Notes under the pieces: generated by a model
The model's input: the letters and a program-made list of their open reading frames with translations, nothing else
Told to the model about the DNA's origin: nothing
Database searches by the model: none
Shown: piece after piece, positions 35,108-44,428 of the stretch
Layout: the number at the start of each line of letters is the position of its first letter
Position numbering within the stretch: position 1 is the stretch's first letter
NCBI RefSeq assembly: GCF_022835695.1
Contig: NZ_BQUV01000006.1
Coordinates: 372,001-436,000 of the forward strand
Direction: 5' to 3'
DNA: 64,000 nt
Source: Bradyrhizobium sp. Ce-3
GTDB lineage: Bacteria > Pseudomonadota > Alphaproteobacteria > Rhizobiales > Xanthobacteraceae
Position numbers and translations under genes: made by a program

Positions 35108-35335
35108 TAACGGCCGGGTGGCACAATTCGAATCTGGGGTGACGTGGTTCGGATTTTTTGGTGCTGGGAGGATGGGAGAGACCCGTCTGCGCCTTTTACA
35201 ACGCCCCAGCTGATCCCCTTGCCAAGTCAAACTCTCCCGGCTTGGCTAAGGGCGCCGCTATTCTAGTTCCGGCAAGATCGAAATTCAAACTTCGAGCTGG
35301 GGCCGCTTAAGTCTGTGGCCACACGGCAATGACGA
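35108..35335. other. Intergenic stretch, no gene seen
   Basis: No open frame here shows family similarity. Short inverted arms such as CCCGGCTTGGC occur but no clear terminator. It separates the TIGR02302 gene from the cpdR end on the opposite strand. Confidence 0.4.
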
Positions 35336-35713
35336 TCAGCTCCCCTTCCGTGCCGCCAGCGCGTCGGCCACCGCGGTGCGAATATCCGCCACCGAGAACG
35401 GTTTCGTCACCACATCATGCACGATCGCCTCGAGGCCGGAAGCGCGCTCGCGCTGATGGGCGAAGCCGGTCATCAGAAGGATCTTCAACTCGGGAAAGTC
35501 GCGCGCCGCGGTCAGCGCCAGCGCGATGCCGTCCATCACAGGCATCTGGATGTCGGTGAGCAGGAGGTCGAACGCGCCTTCGTCACGCGTCAGCACCTCG
35601 AGCGCCTCGGCGCCGTCCTGCGCGGTCACGGTCTCGTGGCCGTCCATGGCGATGGCGCGCGCCACCAGCGAGCGCATCGAGTCTTCGTCGTCGGCGATCA
35701 GAACACGCGTCAT
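35336..35713 (-). CDS. cpdR: Single-domain response regulator CpdR
   Basis: A 125-residue stand-alone receiver domain. Acidic residues D8 and D9 open the phosphorylation pocket, the acceptor is D54 in LLLTDIQMPVMDG, and LMTGF and VTKPF supply the conserved Thr and Lys. In Caulobacter and rhizobia unphosphorylated CpdR brings ClpXP to the pole and primes proteolysis of cell-cycle proteins; phosphorylation by the CckA-ChpT relay turns it off. AHQRERASGLEAIVHDVVTK is characteristic of this subfamily. It follows a DUF3426 gene by 38 nt on the same strand. Confidence 0.85.
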   Translation of the reverse strand: MTRVLIADDEDSMRSLVARAIAMDGHETVTAQDGAEALEVLTRDEGAFDLLLTDIQMPVMDGIALALTAARDFPELKILLMTGFAHQRERASGLEAIVHDVVTKPFSVADIRTAVADALAARKGS

Positions 35714-35751
35714 GGCGATTGGTCAGGTCCCGAAAGTGTTGGCCGGCAGCC

Positions 35752-36621
35752 TCAGGCGCGGCCGCCGGTGAGATCACGCTTGTTGAAGAAGCGTACGTCG
35801 ATATTGCGGCCTTCGGGGGGCGGCGAGGCAAGCCGCGACTTGAAGAAGGCGCGTTCGCCGGGATTGAGCACCGGCTGCTCCAGCACCGCATTCCAGGCAT
35901 AGATCTCGGCGCCCTGCGCGTCGCGGACCGAGAAGCGCAGCCGCGGCAATTCCACCGGCTTCCTGGTCTGGCCGACGATCATGCCCTCGATCACCAGCAC
36001 CGGCTTGCCGTCCACGGTCTCGTTGGTGATCTTGAGGTCCTTGAAGGCGAGGCCGCGCAAATTCACGTCGAGCCCGACCATTTTATAGAACAGCGCGGTC
36101 TGCGGCAGCAGCCGCACCACGTCGTTGCGCCAGACGAACAGCGCGATGATCAGCGCGGCCATCGCGGCGCAGGTGGTCGGCAGCGCGCCGATCACCGGCA
36201 TGAAGGGAATCCGGGGCAGCGACGGCAGGCGGAACAGCCGGGGAAGCCGCGGCAGGCCGAAGCGGCGTCGGGTTCCGGCCGCCTCCTTGGTGTCGGCGTG
36301 ATCAGCGGCATCCGCGGCGGCCACGACCGGCCATTCGGTCGCGGAGTCGCTTCCATCGGTCGGCAAATCGGCCGAAATCGAGGGGCTTTCGACCACCGGG
36401 GTCTCGTCAGCCTCCCCGCGGCCCATCGCCTCCCATTCGGCGGCGAGATCGGAGCCGGCGGCCTGGTAGGCCAAACTTGGCGCCACAGCCCCGATCGCGT
36501 CCTCCGGCCGGGCCAGCCAGACCTCGCGGCAACGGGAACAACGGACGGTCCGGCCGGCCTCGCCCAGGGTGGCCGGATTGATGGCATAGGATGTTGTACA
36601 ATGCGGGCAAACGATATGCAT
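35752..36621 (-). CDS. MJ0042-type zinc-ribbon and DUF3426 membrane protein
   Basis: A 289-residue protein. The N-terminus MHIVCPHCTTSYAINPATLG through RTVRCSRCREVW is an MJ0042 zinc ribbon with two CxxC pairs. A proline-rich linker follows, then one membrane segment (TTCAAMAALIIALFVW, about residues 150-170) and a periplasmic DUF3426 domain with NETVDGKPVLVIEGMI. I chose the ATG at 36621 because upstream codons lead into the divergent ftsE region. The function is unknown; it is commonly beside cpdR and ftsE in Rhizobiales. Confidence 0.88.
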   Translation of the reverse strand: MHIVCPHCTTSYAINPATLGEAGRTVRCSRCREVWLARPEDAIGAVAPSLAYQAAGSDLAAEWEAMGRGEADETPVVESPSISADLPTDGSDSATEWPVVAAADAADHADTKEAAGTRRRFGLPRLPRLFRLPSLPRIPFMPVIGALPTTCAAMAALIIALFVWRNDVVRLLPQTALFYKMVGLDVNLRGLAFKDLKITNETVDGKPVLVIEGMIVGQTRKPVELPRLRFSVRDAQGAEIYAWNAVLEQPVLNPGERAFFKSRLASPPPEGRNIDVRFFNKRDLTGGRA

Positions 36622-36794
36622 GGAGCCGAATCTCCACCGTGTGGTATGCCCGGATGCTACTGAGCGACCGTTAACGAATCGGAAACCATAACCGACGCAC
36701 AAGCTTTCTGTGCGGTTCGCGAACGGATCGGCGGGTGTTCGGGCCGCCAGTATGGGGTATCGGGCCACAGGCCCTCTCGAACGGAGCTAGCGCA

Positions 36795-37454
36795 TTGGTT
36801 CGGTTCGAAAATGTCGGTTTGCGCTACGGGCTCGGCCCGGAGATTTTGCGCGACCTGTCGTTCATGATCCCGGCGCACTCGTTCCAGTTCCTCACCGGCC
36901 CGTCCGGCGCCGGCAAGACCTCGCTGCTGCGGCTGCTGTTCCTGTCGCTGCGGCCGACCCGCGGGCTGGTCAATCTGTTCGGCAAGGATATCTCCCTGCT
37001 CAACAAGGAGCAGGTCGCCGACCTGCGCAAGCGCATCGGCATCGTGCTGCAGGATTTTCGCCTGCTCGACCACATGACGACCTATGAGAATGTCGCGCTG
37101 CCGTTCCGCGTCATGGGCCGCGAGGAATCGAGCTATCGCCGCGAGGTGATCGACCTGCTGAAATGGGTCGGCCTCGGCGAGCGCATGGACGCGCTGCCGC
37201 CGATCCTGTCGGGCGGCGAGAAGCAGCGCGCGGCGATCGCGCGCGCGGTGATCTCGCGTCCGCAACTGCTGCTGGCGGACGAGCCGACCGGCAGCGTCGA
37301 TCCGACGCTCGGGCGCCGGCTGCTGCGGCTGTTCATCGAGCTCAATAAATCCGGCACCGCAGTGATCATCGCGACCCATGACATCACGCTGATGGATCAA
37401 TACGAGGCGCGGCGGCTGGTGCTGCATCAGGGACGGCTGCACATCTATGAGTAG
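36795..37454 (+). CDS. ftsE: Cell-division ABC ATPase FtsE
   Basis: A 219-residue ATPase that with FtsX couples division-site signals to peptidoglycan hydrolase activation. Walker A is GPSGAGKTS, the signature motif LSGGEKQRAAIARA, Walker B LLLADEPTGSVD and the switch His is in IIATHD. The TTG at 36795 (VRFENVGLRYG) is preceded by GGAG at 8 nt and matches the family N-terminus. The 3' end overlaps ftsX by 8 nt. Confidence 0.94.
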   Translation: MVRFENVGLRYGLGPEILRDLSFMIPAHSFQFLTGPSGAGKTSLLRLLFLSLRPTRGLVNLFGKDISLLNKEQVADLRKRIGIVLQDFRLLDHMTTYENVALPFRVMGREESSYRREVIDLLKWVGLGERMDALPPILSGGEKQRAAIARAVISRPQLLLADEPTGSVDPTLGRRLLRLFIELNKSGTAVIIATHDITLMDQYEARRLVLHQGRLHIYE

Positions 37455-38418
37455 GAGCGGCGACGAGAAGGTGTCGTTGGTCGATCTCGGGCGCGAACGC
37501 CCGCAGGTCCCGGCCACCGCACGCAACATGTCGCCGATCGTGCCGCGCGCCTCGATCTCGGGCCGCGCGCTGGTCGCGGTGGTCGCGATCATGACCTTCC
37601 TCGCCTCGCTCACCACAGGCACCGTGCTGCTGGTCAGCGCGTCGGCCGCCGAATGGCAGTCGGAGGTGTCGAGCGAGATCACCATCCAGGTACGCCCCTC
37701 GCCGGGCCGCGACCTCGACCGCGACGCGCAGGCCGCTGTGGATGCGATGCGGGCGCAGCCCGGCATTCTCGAGGTCCGTCCGTTCAGCAAGGAGGAATCC
37801 GCCAAGCTGCTGGAGCCGTGGCTCGGCAGCGGGCTTTCGATCGACGAACTGCCGGTGCCGCGCGTGATCGTGGCGCGGGTGCAGCCCGGCACCACGCTCG
37901 ATCTCGCCGGCTTGCGTGCGCGGGTGACCCAGGCGGCGCCCACCGCGAGCGTCGACGATCACCGCGCCTGGATCGAACGCATGCGCTCGATGACCGGCGC
38001 CACGGTGTTTGCCGGCGTCGGCATCCTGATCCTCGTGATCATCGCCACCATCATCTCGGTGTCGTTCGCAACTCGCGGCGCGATGGCGGCCAACCGGCCG
38101 ATCGTCGAGGTGCTGCATTTCGTCGGCGCCGGCGACAGCTTCATCGCCAACCGCTTCCTGCGGCACTTCCTCAGGCTCGGCCTCGAGGGCGGGCTGATCG
38201 GCGGCGGTGCGGCGATGCTGGCGTTCGGCTTCTCCGAGTCGATCGCCAACTGGTTCTCCGGCACGCCGGTCGGCGACCAGTTCGCGGCCCTGCTCGGCAC
38301 CTTCTCGCTGCGTCCGTCCGGCTACCTGGTGCTGGCGCTGCAGGCGGTGCTGATCGCCGCGATCACCGCATGGGCGTCGCGGCGCACCCTGTTTGCCACG
38401 CTCGACGATATCGACTGA
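37447..38418 (+). CDS. ftsX: Cell-division permease FtsX
   Basis: A 323-residue membrane partner of FtsE. A cytoplasmic N-terminus is followed by a first membrane helix near residues 35-58 (ALVAVVAIMTFLASLTTG), a large periplasmic loop, and three further helices between about 190 and 315. The segment WIERMRSMTGATVFAGVG precedes helix 2. It overlaps ftsE by 8 nt, so the two are translationally coupled. FtsX here lacks obvious fusion domains. Confidence 0.92.
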   Translation: MSRSGDEKVSLVDLGRERPQVPATARNMSPIVPRASISGRALVAVVAIMTFLASLTTGTVLLVSASAAEWQSEVSSEITIQVRPSPGRDLDRDAQAAVDAMRAQPGILEVRPFSKEESAKLLEPWLGSGLSIDELPVPRVIVARVQPGTTLDLAGLRARVTQAAPTASVDDHRAWIERMRSMTGATVFAGVGILILVIIATIISVSFATRGAMAANRPIVEVLHFVGAGDSFIANRFLRHFLRLGLEGGLIGGGAAMLAFGFSESIANWFSGTPVGDQFAALLGTFSLRPSGYLVLALQAVLIAAITAWASRRTLFATLDDID

Positions 38419-38436
38419 CGGTCTGCGATCTCGCGA

Positions 38437-39435
38437 TCACCGCGATGCGAGGGTCACCGCGGCGGGTTGAATAGCCGTCGTCGTGTCGACCAGTGCCTTT
38501 CCGGCGGCCAGAATTGCGTCGCGGTCGGGCGCCTCGATGATCTTCTTGTTGGCTTCGACGACATTGTTGATCAGGCTGACAAAATTGGGCCGGCGGCTGA
38601 TGAAGGCCTCCCTGTCGAGCTGATATTGCCGGTACTCGCGGGCGAAATCGATGACGCTGGATTTCGCCGTGCCCTGGTAGTAGGGCTGCCCGTCGCCGTT
38701 GACGAACTCCTTCTGCTTCCGGATCGGATAGTAATAGTCGCGATAGAATCGAAGGCGCTCGGTCTGACAGGCGTCCCAGTAGCGGAAGGCGATCGCTTCG
38801 GTTTTCGTGAGCCCGGCCAATACGGCGTCGGCGGAGAGACGCTTGGCTGCGAGGGCCAGGCCCTCTTGCATCGCGGCCGCGGCGTGCTGAACCGCCGCTG
38901 CCTCGAAGCCGCCTGCCGATTGTTCGGCAATGACCAGGACTGCGTTGAGGCCGGTCAGCACCGAACCGGCATCCGACAGGCCGCCACCCTGTTTGAGGGC
39001 CGCGACCTCGCCCTTGATCACGCCAACAAGGCCTTTTGCATACTCGAAATCGGACGTCAGCGCCTTCATCTGATTGCCGTAGGTCAGAACGGCCTTCAGC
39101 AACTCGTCGTTCTCCCTGTCCTTTTTGCGCAGTTCGAGGACGACATTCCAACCAATGGGCTTCTTGACGTTTCGTCGGTTGAGATCGCGGTAATACTCCT
39201 CGGAGTCCGCGATGAAGGAGCTCTTCGGTTCGCCGCAGGAATACGTCCCGTTCGACATGAACTCGAGCTCATTCGATCTGCGCGCGAGGTCCTTGCGAAG
39301 GTCGAATTCGAGCGTGTCCTGTGCAGTGAGCGCCGACGAAATCGCGCTGACACTGTCGACGAAGCCTGCTCCGTTATCGGTGACGCAGCCTGCAGTCAGC
39401 AGCGAAAAGGCAATGGCGAGCGCGCGCTTCATCAT
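38437..39435 (-). CDS. Hypothetical lipoprotein
   Basis: I do not recognise the family. The 332-residue product has a short signal peptide (MKRALAIAFSLLTAGC) with a lipobox LTAGC and a predicted lipidated Cys near residue 17, so it is probably anchored in the inner or outer membrane. The mature part is mostly helical, with several Lys/Glu-rich segments and two Tyr-rich stretches (RFYRDYYYPIRKQKEF and REYRQYQLDREAF). No operon partner is visible: it is convergent with ftsX, 18 nt away, and divergent from the YdcF gene. Confidence 0.75.
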   Translation of the reverse strand: MMKRALAIAFSLLTAGCVTDNGAGFVDSVSAISSALTAQDTLEFDLRKDLARRSNELEFMSNGTYSCGEPKSSFIADSEEYYRDLNRRNVKKPIGWNVVLELRKKDRENDELLKAVLTYGNQMKALTSDFEYAKGLVGVIKGEVAALKQGGGLSDAGSVLTGLNAVLVIAEQSAGGFEAAAVQHAAAAMQEGLALAAKRLSADAVLAGLTKTEAIAFRYWDACQTERLRFYRDYYYPIRKQKEFVNGDGQPYYQGTAKSSVIDFAREYRQYQLDREAFISRRPNFVSLINNVVEANKKIIEAPDRDAILAAGKALVDTTTAIQPAAVTLASR

Positions 39436-39739
39436 GAAAATCCCCGTCTGGCAATGTGCCCACTATCGGTAGAGCGTCCTGCAAGCTCAATCGGGGGGCG
39501 AATTCGCTGCCGCGTGTTTCGGTGCGTTATCCACAATTAAAGGGCGAGTGGCGGCGAAGCGGCCGTCTCATCGCTCCGTGATCTGCGAAGCCGCCGCAAG
39601 GCCAACCGTCATTTCGGCGCAGCGCCCCCGGCAATGCTTGCTGGCCCGAACGGCCGCGCGGCCATTCTCGTGCCAAAACCGGTTTCCACTTTTCCGGATC
39701 ATGCTTTAAAATCCCCGGGGGGAAGGACAGCCGCATCAC
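39436..39739. other. Intergenic region holding a dispersed repeat
   Basis: No gene is seen. A short repeat occupies 39675-39710 (core ACCGGTTTCCACTTTTCCGG). The region separates the divergent lipoprotein and YdcF genes and must contain both promoters, but I cannot place them confidently. Confidence 0.4.
39675..39710. repeat. Short dispersed repeat (ACCGGTTTCCACTTTTCCGG)
   Basis: Inverted relative of the element at 16692-16732, and shares the GTGGAAACCGG core with the copies at 14164 and 58526. Position is just upstream of the YdcF start. Confidence 0.5.
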
Positions 39740-40450
39740 ATGAGTTTGCAGTCCGACGATACGTCGCCGAATGGCCATGCCGCGCGCCCGCGCGGCTGGC
39801 TGCGCGCGGCCATCGTCGCGCCGCTGGCGCTTGTCTTTGTCGCCGCGGCGGTCGGCTTCATCGGTTTCCTCTCGCAATTGCGCGGCGTCGAAACCGATCC
39901 GCCGCAGAATGCCGACGGCATCGTGGTGCTGACCGGGGGCTCGTCGCGGGTCTCGGACGCGATGGATCTGCTGGCGGCAGGTTACGGCAAGCGTCTGCTG
40001 ATCTCGGGCGTGCATCCGACCAACGACGCCAGCGACATTTCGCGCTCGGTTCCGGACAGCCAGGGGCTGATGAGATGCTGCGTCGATCTCGACCGCTCGG
40101 CGGTCAATACCCGCAGCAATGCGGCGGAGACGCGGCGCTGGGTGCGCGAGCGCGGCTTCAAGTCGCTGATCGTGGTGACCTCGAACTACCACATGCCGCG
40201 GGCGATCGTGGAACTGTCGCATGCGATGCCGGACATCACGCTGATTCCGTTCGCGGTGGTCGGCGACAAATGGCGCGACGAGCCGTGGTGGACGAGTGGC
40301 GGAACGTTCCGTCTCTTGCTATCGGAATACGCCAAATATGTCGCCGCGGAGATGCGGGTGCGGCTGGCCGCGATCGGCCTCGACCTGACCTCCGATCTTG
40401 CCGAGCCGGCCGCCATGCCACGCCGCCCGGCGACGGCGCAGGCGAATTAG
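39740..40450 (+). CDS. YdcF/SanA-family (DUF218) membrane protein
   Basis: A 236-residue protein with one N-terminal membrane helix (residues 21-48) and an alpha/beta DUF218 domain. NADGIVVLTGGSSRVSDAMD is the family first strand and loop, and VNTRSNAAETRRWV and LIVVTSNYHMPRAIVELS are the conserved blocks. The domain acts in envelope biogenesis, for example ElyC in E. coli, but the reaction is not known. It ends 14 nt before plsC, so the pair are probably co-transcribed. Confidence 0.9.
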   Translation: MSLQSDDTSPNGHAARPRGWLRAAIVAPLALVFVAAAVGFIGFLSQLRGVETDPPQNADGIVVLTGGSSRVSDAMDLLAAGYGKRLLISGVHPTNDASDISRSVPDSQGLMRCCVDLDRSAVNTRSNAAETRRWVRERGFKSLIVVTSNYHMPRAIVELSHAMPDITLIPFAVVGDKWRDEPWWTSGGTFRLLLSEYAKYVAAEMRVRLAAIGLDLTSDLAEPAAMPRRPATAQAN

Positions 40451-40463
40451 GACCAAGTGTGAA

Positions 40464-41222
40464 ATGATCTTCCTGCGCTCGCTGATCTTCAACGTGCTGT
40501 TCTATCTGGTGCTGGTGATGCTCTGCATCATCGCGCTGCCGGCGCTGCTGCTGCCGCGGGGCGCGCTGATGGCGCTCGAAGCCTTGTGGGCCAACACCAC
40601 CCTGTTTTTGATGCGCGTGATCTGCAACATCCGAATCGAGTTCCGCGGCGTCGAGAAGATCCCGAGCGGGCCGCTGGTCGTCGCCTCGAAGCACCAGTCG
40701 TTCTGGGAGACATTTGCGCTGGTGCGCTTCTTCGCGCACCCGCTGTTCATCCTCAAGCGCGAGCTGATGATGATCCCGGTGTTCGGCTGGTACCTCAAGA
40801 AAGTGGGCATGATCTCGGTCGAGCGCGGCGGCGGCCCGCGCTCGCTGATCAAGACGCTGAAGCGCGCGGCCGCCGAGGTGAAGCTCGGCCGCCAGCTCGT
40901 GATCTTTCCGGAAGGCACCCGTACTGCGCCCGGCGCGCCGCCGAACTACAAGGCCGGGGTTGCCCAGATCTATGCCGAGAGCGGCGTGCCGTGCCTGCCG
41001 GTCGCGCTCAATTCCGGGCTGTTCTGGCCGCGCCGCACCTTCATGCGTTATCCCGGCACGCTGGTGGTCGAATTCCTCGATCCATTGCCGCCGGGCCTGC
41101 CGCGCGACGAGTTCATGACCCTCCTGCGCGAAGCGATCGAAACCGCCACCACCCGCATCGTCGACGCCGGCCGCGCCGAGCAGGCGACATTGTTCGGCGG
41201 CGTGCCGAGCCCGAAGGGGTAG
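40464..41222 (+). CDS. plsC: 1-acyl-sn-glycerol-3-phosphate acyltransferase
   Basis: A 252-residue membrane acyltransferase that makes phosphatidic acid from lysophosphatidic acid. The catalytic HX4D motif appears as HQSFWE (Asp replaced by Glu, as seen in the alphaproteobacterial subfamily), and the glycerol-phosphate motif is FPEGTRTAPG. The N-terminal 25 residues are a membrane anchor. The ATG at 40464 is chosen by family length; the open frame upstream overlaps YdcF in a Pro/Arg-rich artefact. Confidence 0.93.
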   Translation: MIFLRSLIFNVLFYLVLVMLCIIALPALLLPRGALMALEALWANTTLFLMRVICNIRIEFRGVEKIPSGPLVVASKHQSFWETFALVRFFAHPLFILKRELMMIPVFGWYLKKVGMISVERGGGPRSLIKTLKRAAAEVKLGRQLVIFPEGTRTAPGAPPNYKAGVAQIYAESGVPCLPVALNSGLFWPRRTFMRYPGTLVVEFLDPLPPGLPRDEFMTLLREAIETATTRIVDAGRAEQATLFGGVPSPKG

Positions 41223-41466
41223 GGCCGATCTCGTTCACGCTCTCCCGTCGCACAAAATCGCGGGGGCATGCATCAGCGAACCAGATCATCGCCGATCGAG
41301 CGTTGAAAGCCGATAGTCACTGGTCCGATCAAGGCGGGAGATAAAGACCGCGTATTCGCCCGGACACGGACGCGCATGGATTTACCGCAATTTTTGCCGG
41401 CTGCGCTGAAACGTGTATCCTTCGCCTCGAGCGTTGCCGTTCGTGTGGACGAAGGGGAAGCCAGCC

Positions 41467-42222
41467 ATGGAGCTCAACGGAAAAGTTGCATTGGTCACCG
41501 GCGGCTCCGGTGGAATCGGAGAGGCGATTGCCAAGGCTCTCGCCGCCGCCGGTGCGGACGTTGCCGTTTCCTACGTGGCGGAAACGGCGCGCGCGGGTGA
41601 ACTGGTCGACGCGATTCGGAAAGCCGGCCGGCGCAGTCTCGCAGTACAGCTTGATCAGCGCGATCCTCGATCGGTCGATGCGTGTGTCAAAGCCGTGACC
41701 GGCCACTTTGGTCGGTTGGATATCCTGATCAACAACGCTGCCTGGAACGTCGGCATCCCGTTCAAGGAACTCGACGCCTTGACGCCCGAGATCTGGGATC
41801 GGATTCTTGAAACGAATCTTCGCGGACCATTTCTGCTGGCACGCGGCTTTGCCTCCGAGCTTCGGCGGTACAAGGCTGGTCGCGTCGTCAACATTGCCTC
41901 AATCGCCGGGGTTGCACCGGGCGGCAGCAGTATCGCCTACGCGGTCGGCAAGGCAGCATTGATCCACCTCACCCATTGCCTGGCAGTCACGCTGTCGCCC
42001 GAAGTGACCGTCAATTGTGTTGCCCCCGGCCTGGTTGAAGGAACGCGCATGGCGGAGCGTGTGCCCGAAGCCATGCGGCAAACGGCGCGCGCCCAGTCAG
42101 TCCTTGGACGAACCGGAAGCGCCGATGACATCGCCCAGCTTGTGGTGGCCTATTGCCGAATGGACAGCGTGACGGGGCAGACGATTGTCGTGGACGGCGG
42201 CAATCCGATGGCGATGCATTAG
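41467..42222 (+). CDS. Short-chain dehydrogenase/reductase
   Basis: A 251-residue SDR of the 3-oxoacyl-ACP reductase-like class. The cofactor motif is TGGSGGIGEAIAKAL, the structural NNAAW motif is present, and the active site is Ser in NIASIAG with YAVGK (usual YxxxK). The C-terminus ends VVDGGNPMAMH. AAGGGGA lies upstream of the ATG at 41467. It is convergent with an aldehyde dehydrogenase gene, with a perfect hairpin between them. The substrate cannot be inferred. Confidence 0.9.
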   Translation: MELNGKVALVTGGSGGIGEAIAKALAAAGADVAVSYVAETARAGELVDAIRKAGRRSLAVQLDQRDPRSVDACVKAVTGHFGRLDILINNAAWNVGIPFKELDALTPEIWDRILETNLRGPFLLARGFASELRRYKAGRVVNIASIAGVAPGGSSIAYAVGKAALIHLTHCLAVTLSPEVTVNCVAPGLVEGTRMAERVPEAMRQTARAQSVLGRTGSADDIAQLVVAYCRMDSVTGQTIVVDGGNPMAMH

Positions 42223-42242
42223 CGGCGGCGGCGCGTGCGCCC

Positions 42243-42276
42243 GGTTCACCTTTCCGCGATCAGGGAAAGGTGAACC
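42243..42276. terminator. Stem-loop between convergent SDR and aldehyde dehydrogenase genes
   Basis: GGTTCACCTTTCC pairs perfectly with GGAAAGGTGAACC over 13 bp with an 8-nt loop. It probably acts as a bidirectional terminator although no long T tract follows on either strand. Confidence 0.55.
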
Positions 42277-42287
42277 AAAGAGGCCTA

Positions 42288-43769
42288 TCACCGCATCACG
42301 AACGGATTCGCCGGCACGTCGGTCGCGGTCGAGATCCAGACGCTCTTGGTCTCCTGATATTCGCGCACCGCGTCGATGCCGCTTTCGCGGCCGACGCCGG
42401 AGAACTTCATGCCGCCGAACGGCATCATGTAGCTGATGGCGCGATAGGTGTTGACCCACACCGTGCCGGCGCGCAGCTGCTTCGGCACGCGGATGGCGCG
42501 GGCGAGGTCCTTGGTCCAGATCCCGGCGGCAAGCCCGTAGATCGTGTCGTTGGCGATCCGGATGGCGTCTTCCTCGGTGTCGAACGAGATGATCGACAGC
42601 ACCGGGCCGAACACCTCCTCGCGCGCGATCCGCATGGTGTTGTCGACATCGGTGAAGATGGTCGGCTCGACGAACTGGCCGCCCTTGATGCCGTCGCCTG
42701 TGGCCGGCTTGCCGCCGAGCAGGCAGCGCGCGCCTTCGGCTTTCGCGATATCGATGTAGTCGAGCACCTTCTTGTACTGCGCCGGCGTCGTGATCGGGCC
42801 GACATTGGTGTCGGCCTGCATGGGATCGCCGATCTTGGCGGACTTCGCGAGCTCCAGCACGCGCGCGACGAACTTCTCCTTGATCGAGCTCTGCACCAGC
42901 AGGCGCGAACCGGCGATGCAGGTCTGCCCGGTCGCGGCGAAGATGCCCGAGATCGCGCCGGCCGCGGCCGCGGTGAGGTCGGCGTCCTCGAACACGATAT
43001 TCGGCGACTTGCCGCCGAGCTCGAGCGAGACCCGCTTCAGGCTCTTGGCCGCGGTCTCGTAGACCCTTGCGCCGGTCGTGTCCGATCCGGTGAAGGTGAT
43101 TTTCGCGACGCCGGGATGGGAGATCAGTGCGGCGCCGGCCTCGGGCCCGAACCCGGTCACCACGTTGAAGATGCCGTCGGGAATCCCGGCCTCTTTGGTC
43201 AGTGCCGCGAATTCCAGCGTGCTCGCCGAGGTGAATTCCGAGGGCTTGACCACGACAGCGCAACCGGCCGCGAGCGCGGCGGCGCATTTCCAGGCGACGA
43301 ACAGCAGCGGCGAATTCCACGCGGTCAGCGCCGCAACGACGCCGACCGGCTCGTGCGTGGTGTAGGCGAAGGTGTCCGCCTTGTCGATCGGCACCAGGCC
43401 GCCCTCGAGCTTGTCGACGAGGCCGCCGAAATACCACCACCATTCCGGATGGTAGCGGAGCTGGCCCAGCATCTCGGCCATCAGCTTGCCGTTGTCGCGC
43501 ACCTCGATCTCGGCGAGCCGCTCGGCGTTGGCGGCGACGAGGTCGCCGAGCTTGCGCATCGCCTTGCCGCGTGCGGAGGCCGTCATCTGGGCCCACGGGC
43601 CGTTCCACATCGCCTCATTGGCGGCCTTCACCGCCTTGTCGGCGTCGGCGGCCGTGCCGCGCGGAATCTTCGCCCAGGCCTCGCCGCGATAGGGATCGAC
43701 CGTCTCGAACCATTCGCCGTTGGCGGGGTCGACATACTGGCCGTTGATGTAGAGCTGATAGGTCTTCAT
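42288..43769 (-). CDS. NAD(P)-dependent aldehyde dehydrogenase
   Basis: A 493-residue aldehyde dehydrogenase. The oxyanion Asn is in LTAWNSPLL, the general base Glu in SLELGGKSPNIVF and the catalytic Cys in FAATGQTCIAGSRL. GSDTTGARV holds the NAD-binding Gly run. The ATG at 43769 has GGGAGGA 6 nt upstream; the extra in-frame leader to 43835 is not supported. Members of this group oxidise aliphatic or aromatic aldehydes; the partner is unknown. It is monocistronic. Confidence 0.94.
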   Translation of the reverse strand: MKTYQLYINGQYVDPANGEWFETVDPYRGEAWAKIPRGTAADADKAVKAANEAMWNGPWAQMTASARGKAMRKLGDLVAANAERLAEIEVRDNGKLMAEMLGQLRYHPEWWWYFGGLVDKLEGGLVPIDKADTFAYTTHEPVGVVAALTAWNSPLLFVAWKCAAALAAGCAVVVKPSEFTSASTLEFAALTKEAGIPDGIFNVVTGFGPEAGAALISHPGVAKITFTGSDTTGARVYETAAKSLKRVSLELGGKSPNIVFEDADLTAAAAGAISGIFAATGQTCIAGSRLLVQSSIKEKFVARVLELAKSAKIGDPMQADTNVGPITTPAQYKKVLDYIDIAKAEGARCLLGGKPATGDGIKGGQFVEPTIFTDVDNTMRIAREEVFGPVLSIISFDTEEDAIRIANDTIYGLAAGIWTKDLARAIRVPKQLRAGTVWVNTYRAISYMMPFGGMKFSGVGRESGIDAVREYQETKSVWISTATDVPANPFVMR

Positions 43770-43889
43770 GAGATCCTCCCGCAAGGCGATATTCTGGTTG
43801 GCGAGACGGTACCACGCCTTGCGCGATGCCGTCATAACGCAGCTGCGTGCGAGGGGTATGCAAGGGTTGCAGCCGGCTTGGGGCCGGTA

Positions 43890-44357
43890 TCAGCCGCGCG
43901 GCGCCGCCAGTTCGGCTGCGATGATGGCGCCGAGCGCCATGTCGCTCTGCTGGCCAAAACCGTGATGCACGATGTTGCCGTCGCGGCCGATCAGGATGCT
44001 GGTCGGGGTTCCCTGCATGCCGTAGCGCGCCATGGTGAGGGGGATCGGCGTGCCGTCGCCGGCCTCGTCGACACCGATCGGGAAGGTCAGCCGGTACTCG
44101 TGGATGAAGGCTTCGAGCGATACAGGCGTCATCGCCGCGTGATGCTCGAACACGGTGTGCAGCCCGATCACCTGGAGGTCGGAATGCTTGAACAGCTCGA
44201 ACGCGCGCTGGGTCTGCGGCGTGCCGTGCGCGACGCAGCCGGGACACAGCATCTGGAAGGCGTGCAGCAGCACCGGGCGGCCGCGCAGCGCGGCCAGCGT
44301 CAGCGGCTCGCTGGTGTTGAACCAGCGCGACGCGGCGATTTCAGGTGCTGGAGTCAC
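43890..44357 (-). CDS. Redoxin/AhpC-TSA-like thioredoxin-fold protein
   Basis: A 155-residue thioredoxin-fold protein with a CPGC active site (HAFQMLCPGCVAHGTP) and the cis-Pro loop MQGTPTSILIG. The lack of a signal peptide indicates a cytoplasmic location. The CPGC motif and the length suggest a TlpA-like or peroxiredoxin-like redox protein rather than classic thioredoxin. It lies between the aldehyde dehydrogenase and RND genes, all on the minus strand, but gaps are not tight. Confidence 0.8.
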   Translation of the reverse strand: MTPAPEIAASRWFNTSEPLTLAALRGRPVLLHAFQMLCPGCVAHGTPQTQRAFELFKHSDLQVIGLHTVFEHHAAMTPVSLEAFIHEYRLTFPIGVDEAGDGTPIPLTMARYGMQGTPTSILIGRDGNIVHHGFGQQSDMALGAIIAAELAAPRG

Positions 44358-44428
44358 GGCCTGGTTCCTTGCGTCCGCCCACCGCGCGAAGTTGGCAAGA
44401 TCGCCAGCGGCCTGTCAACGGCTGGCGA

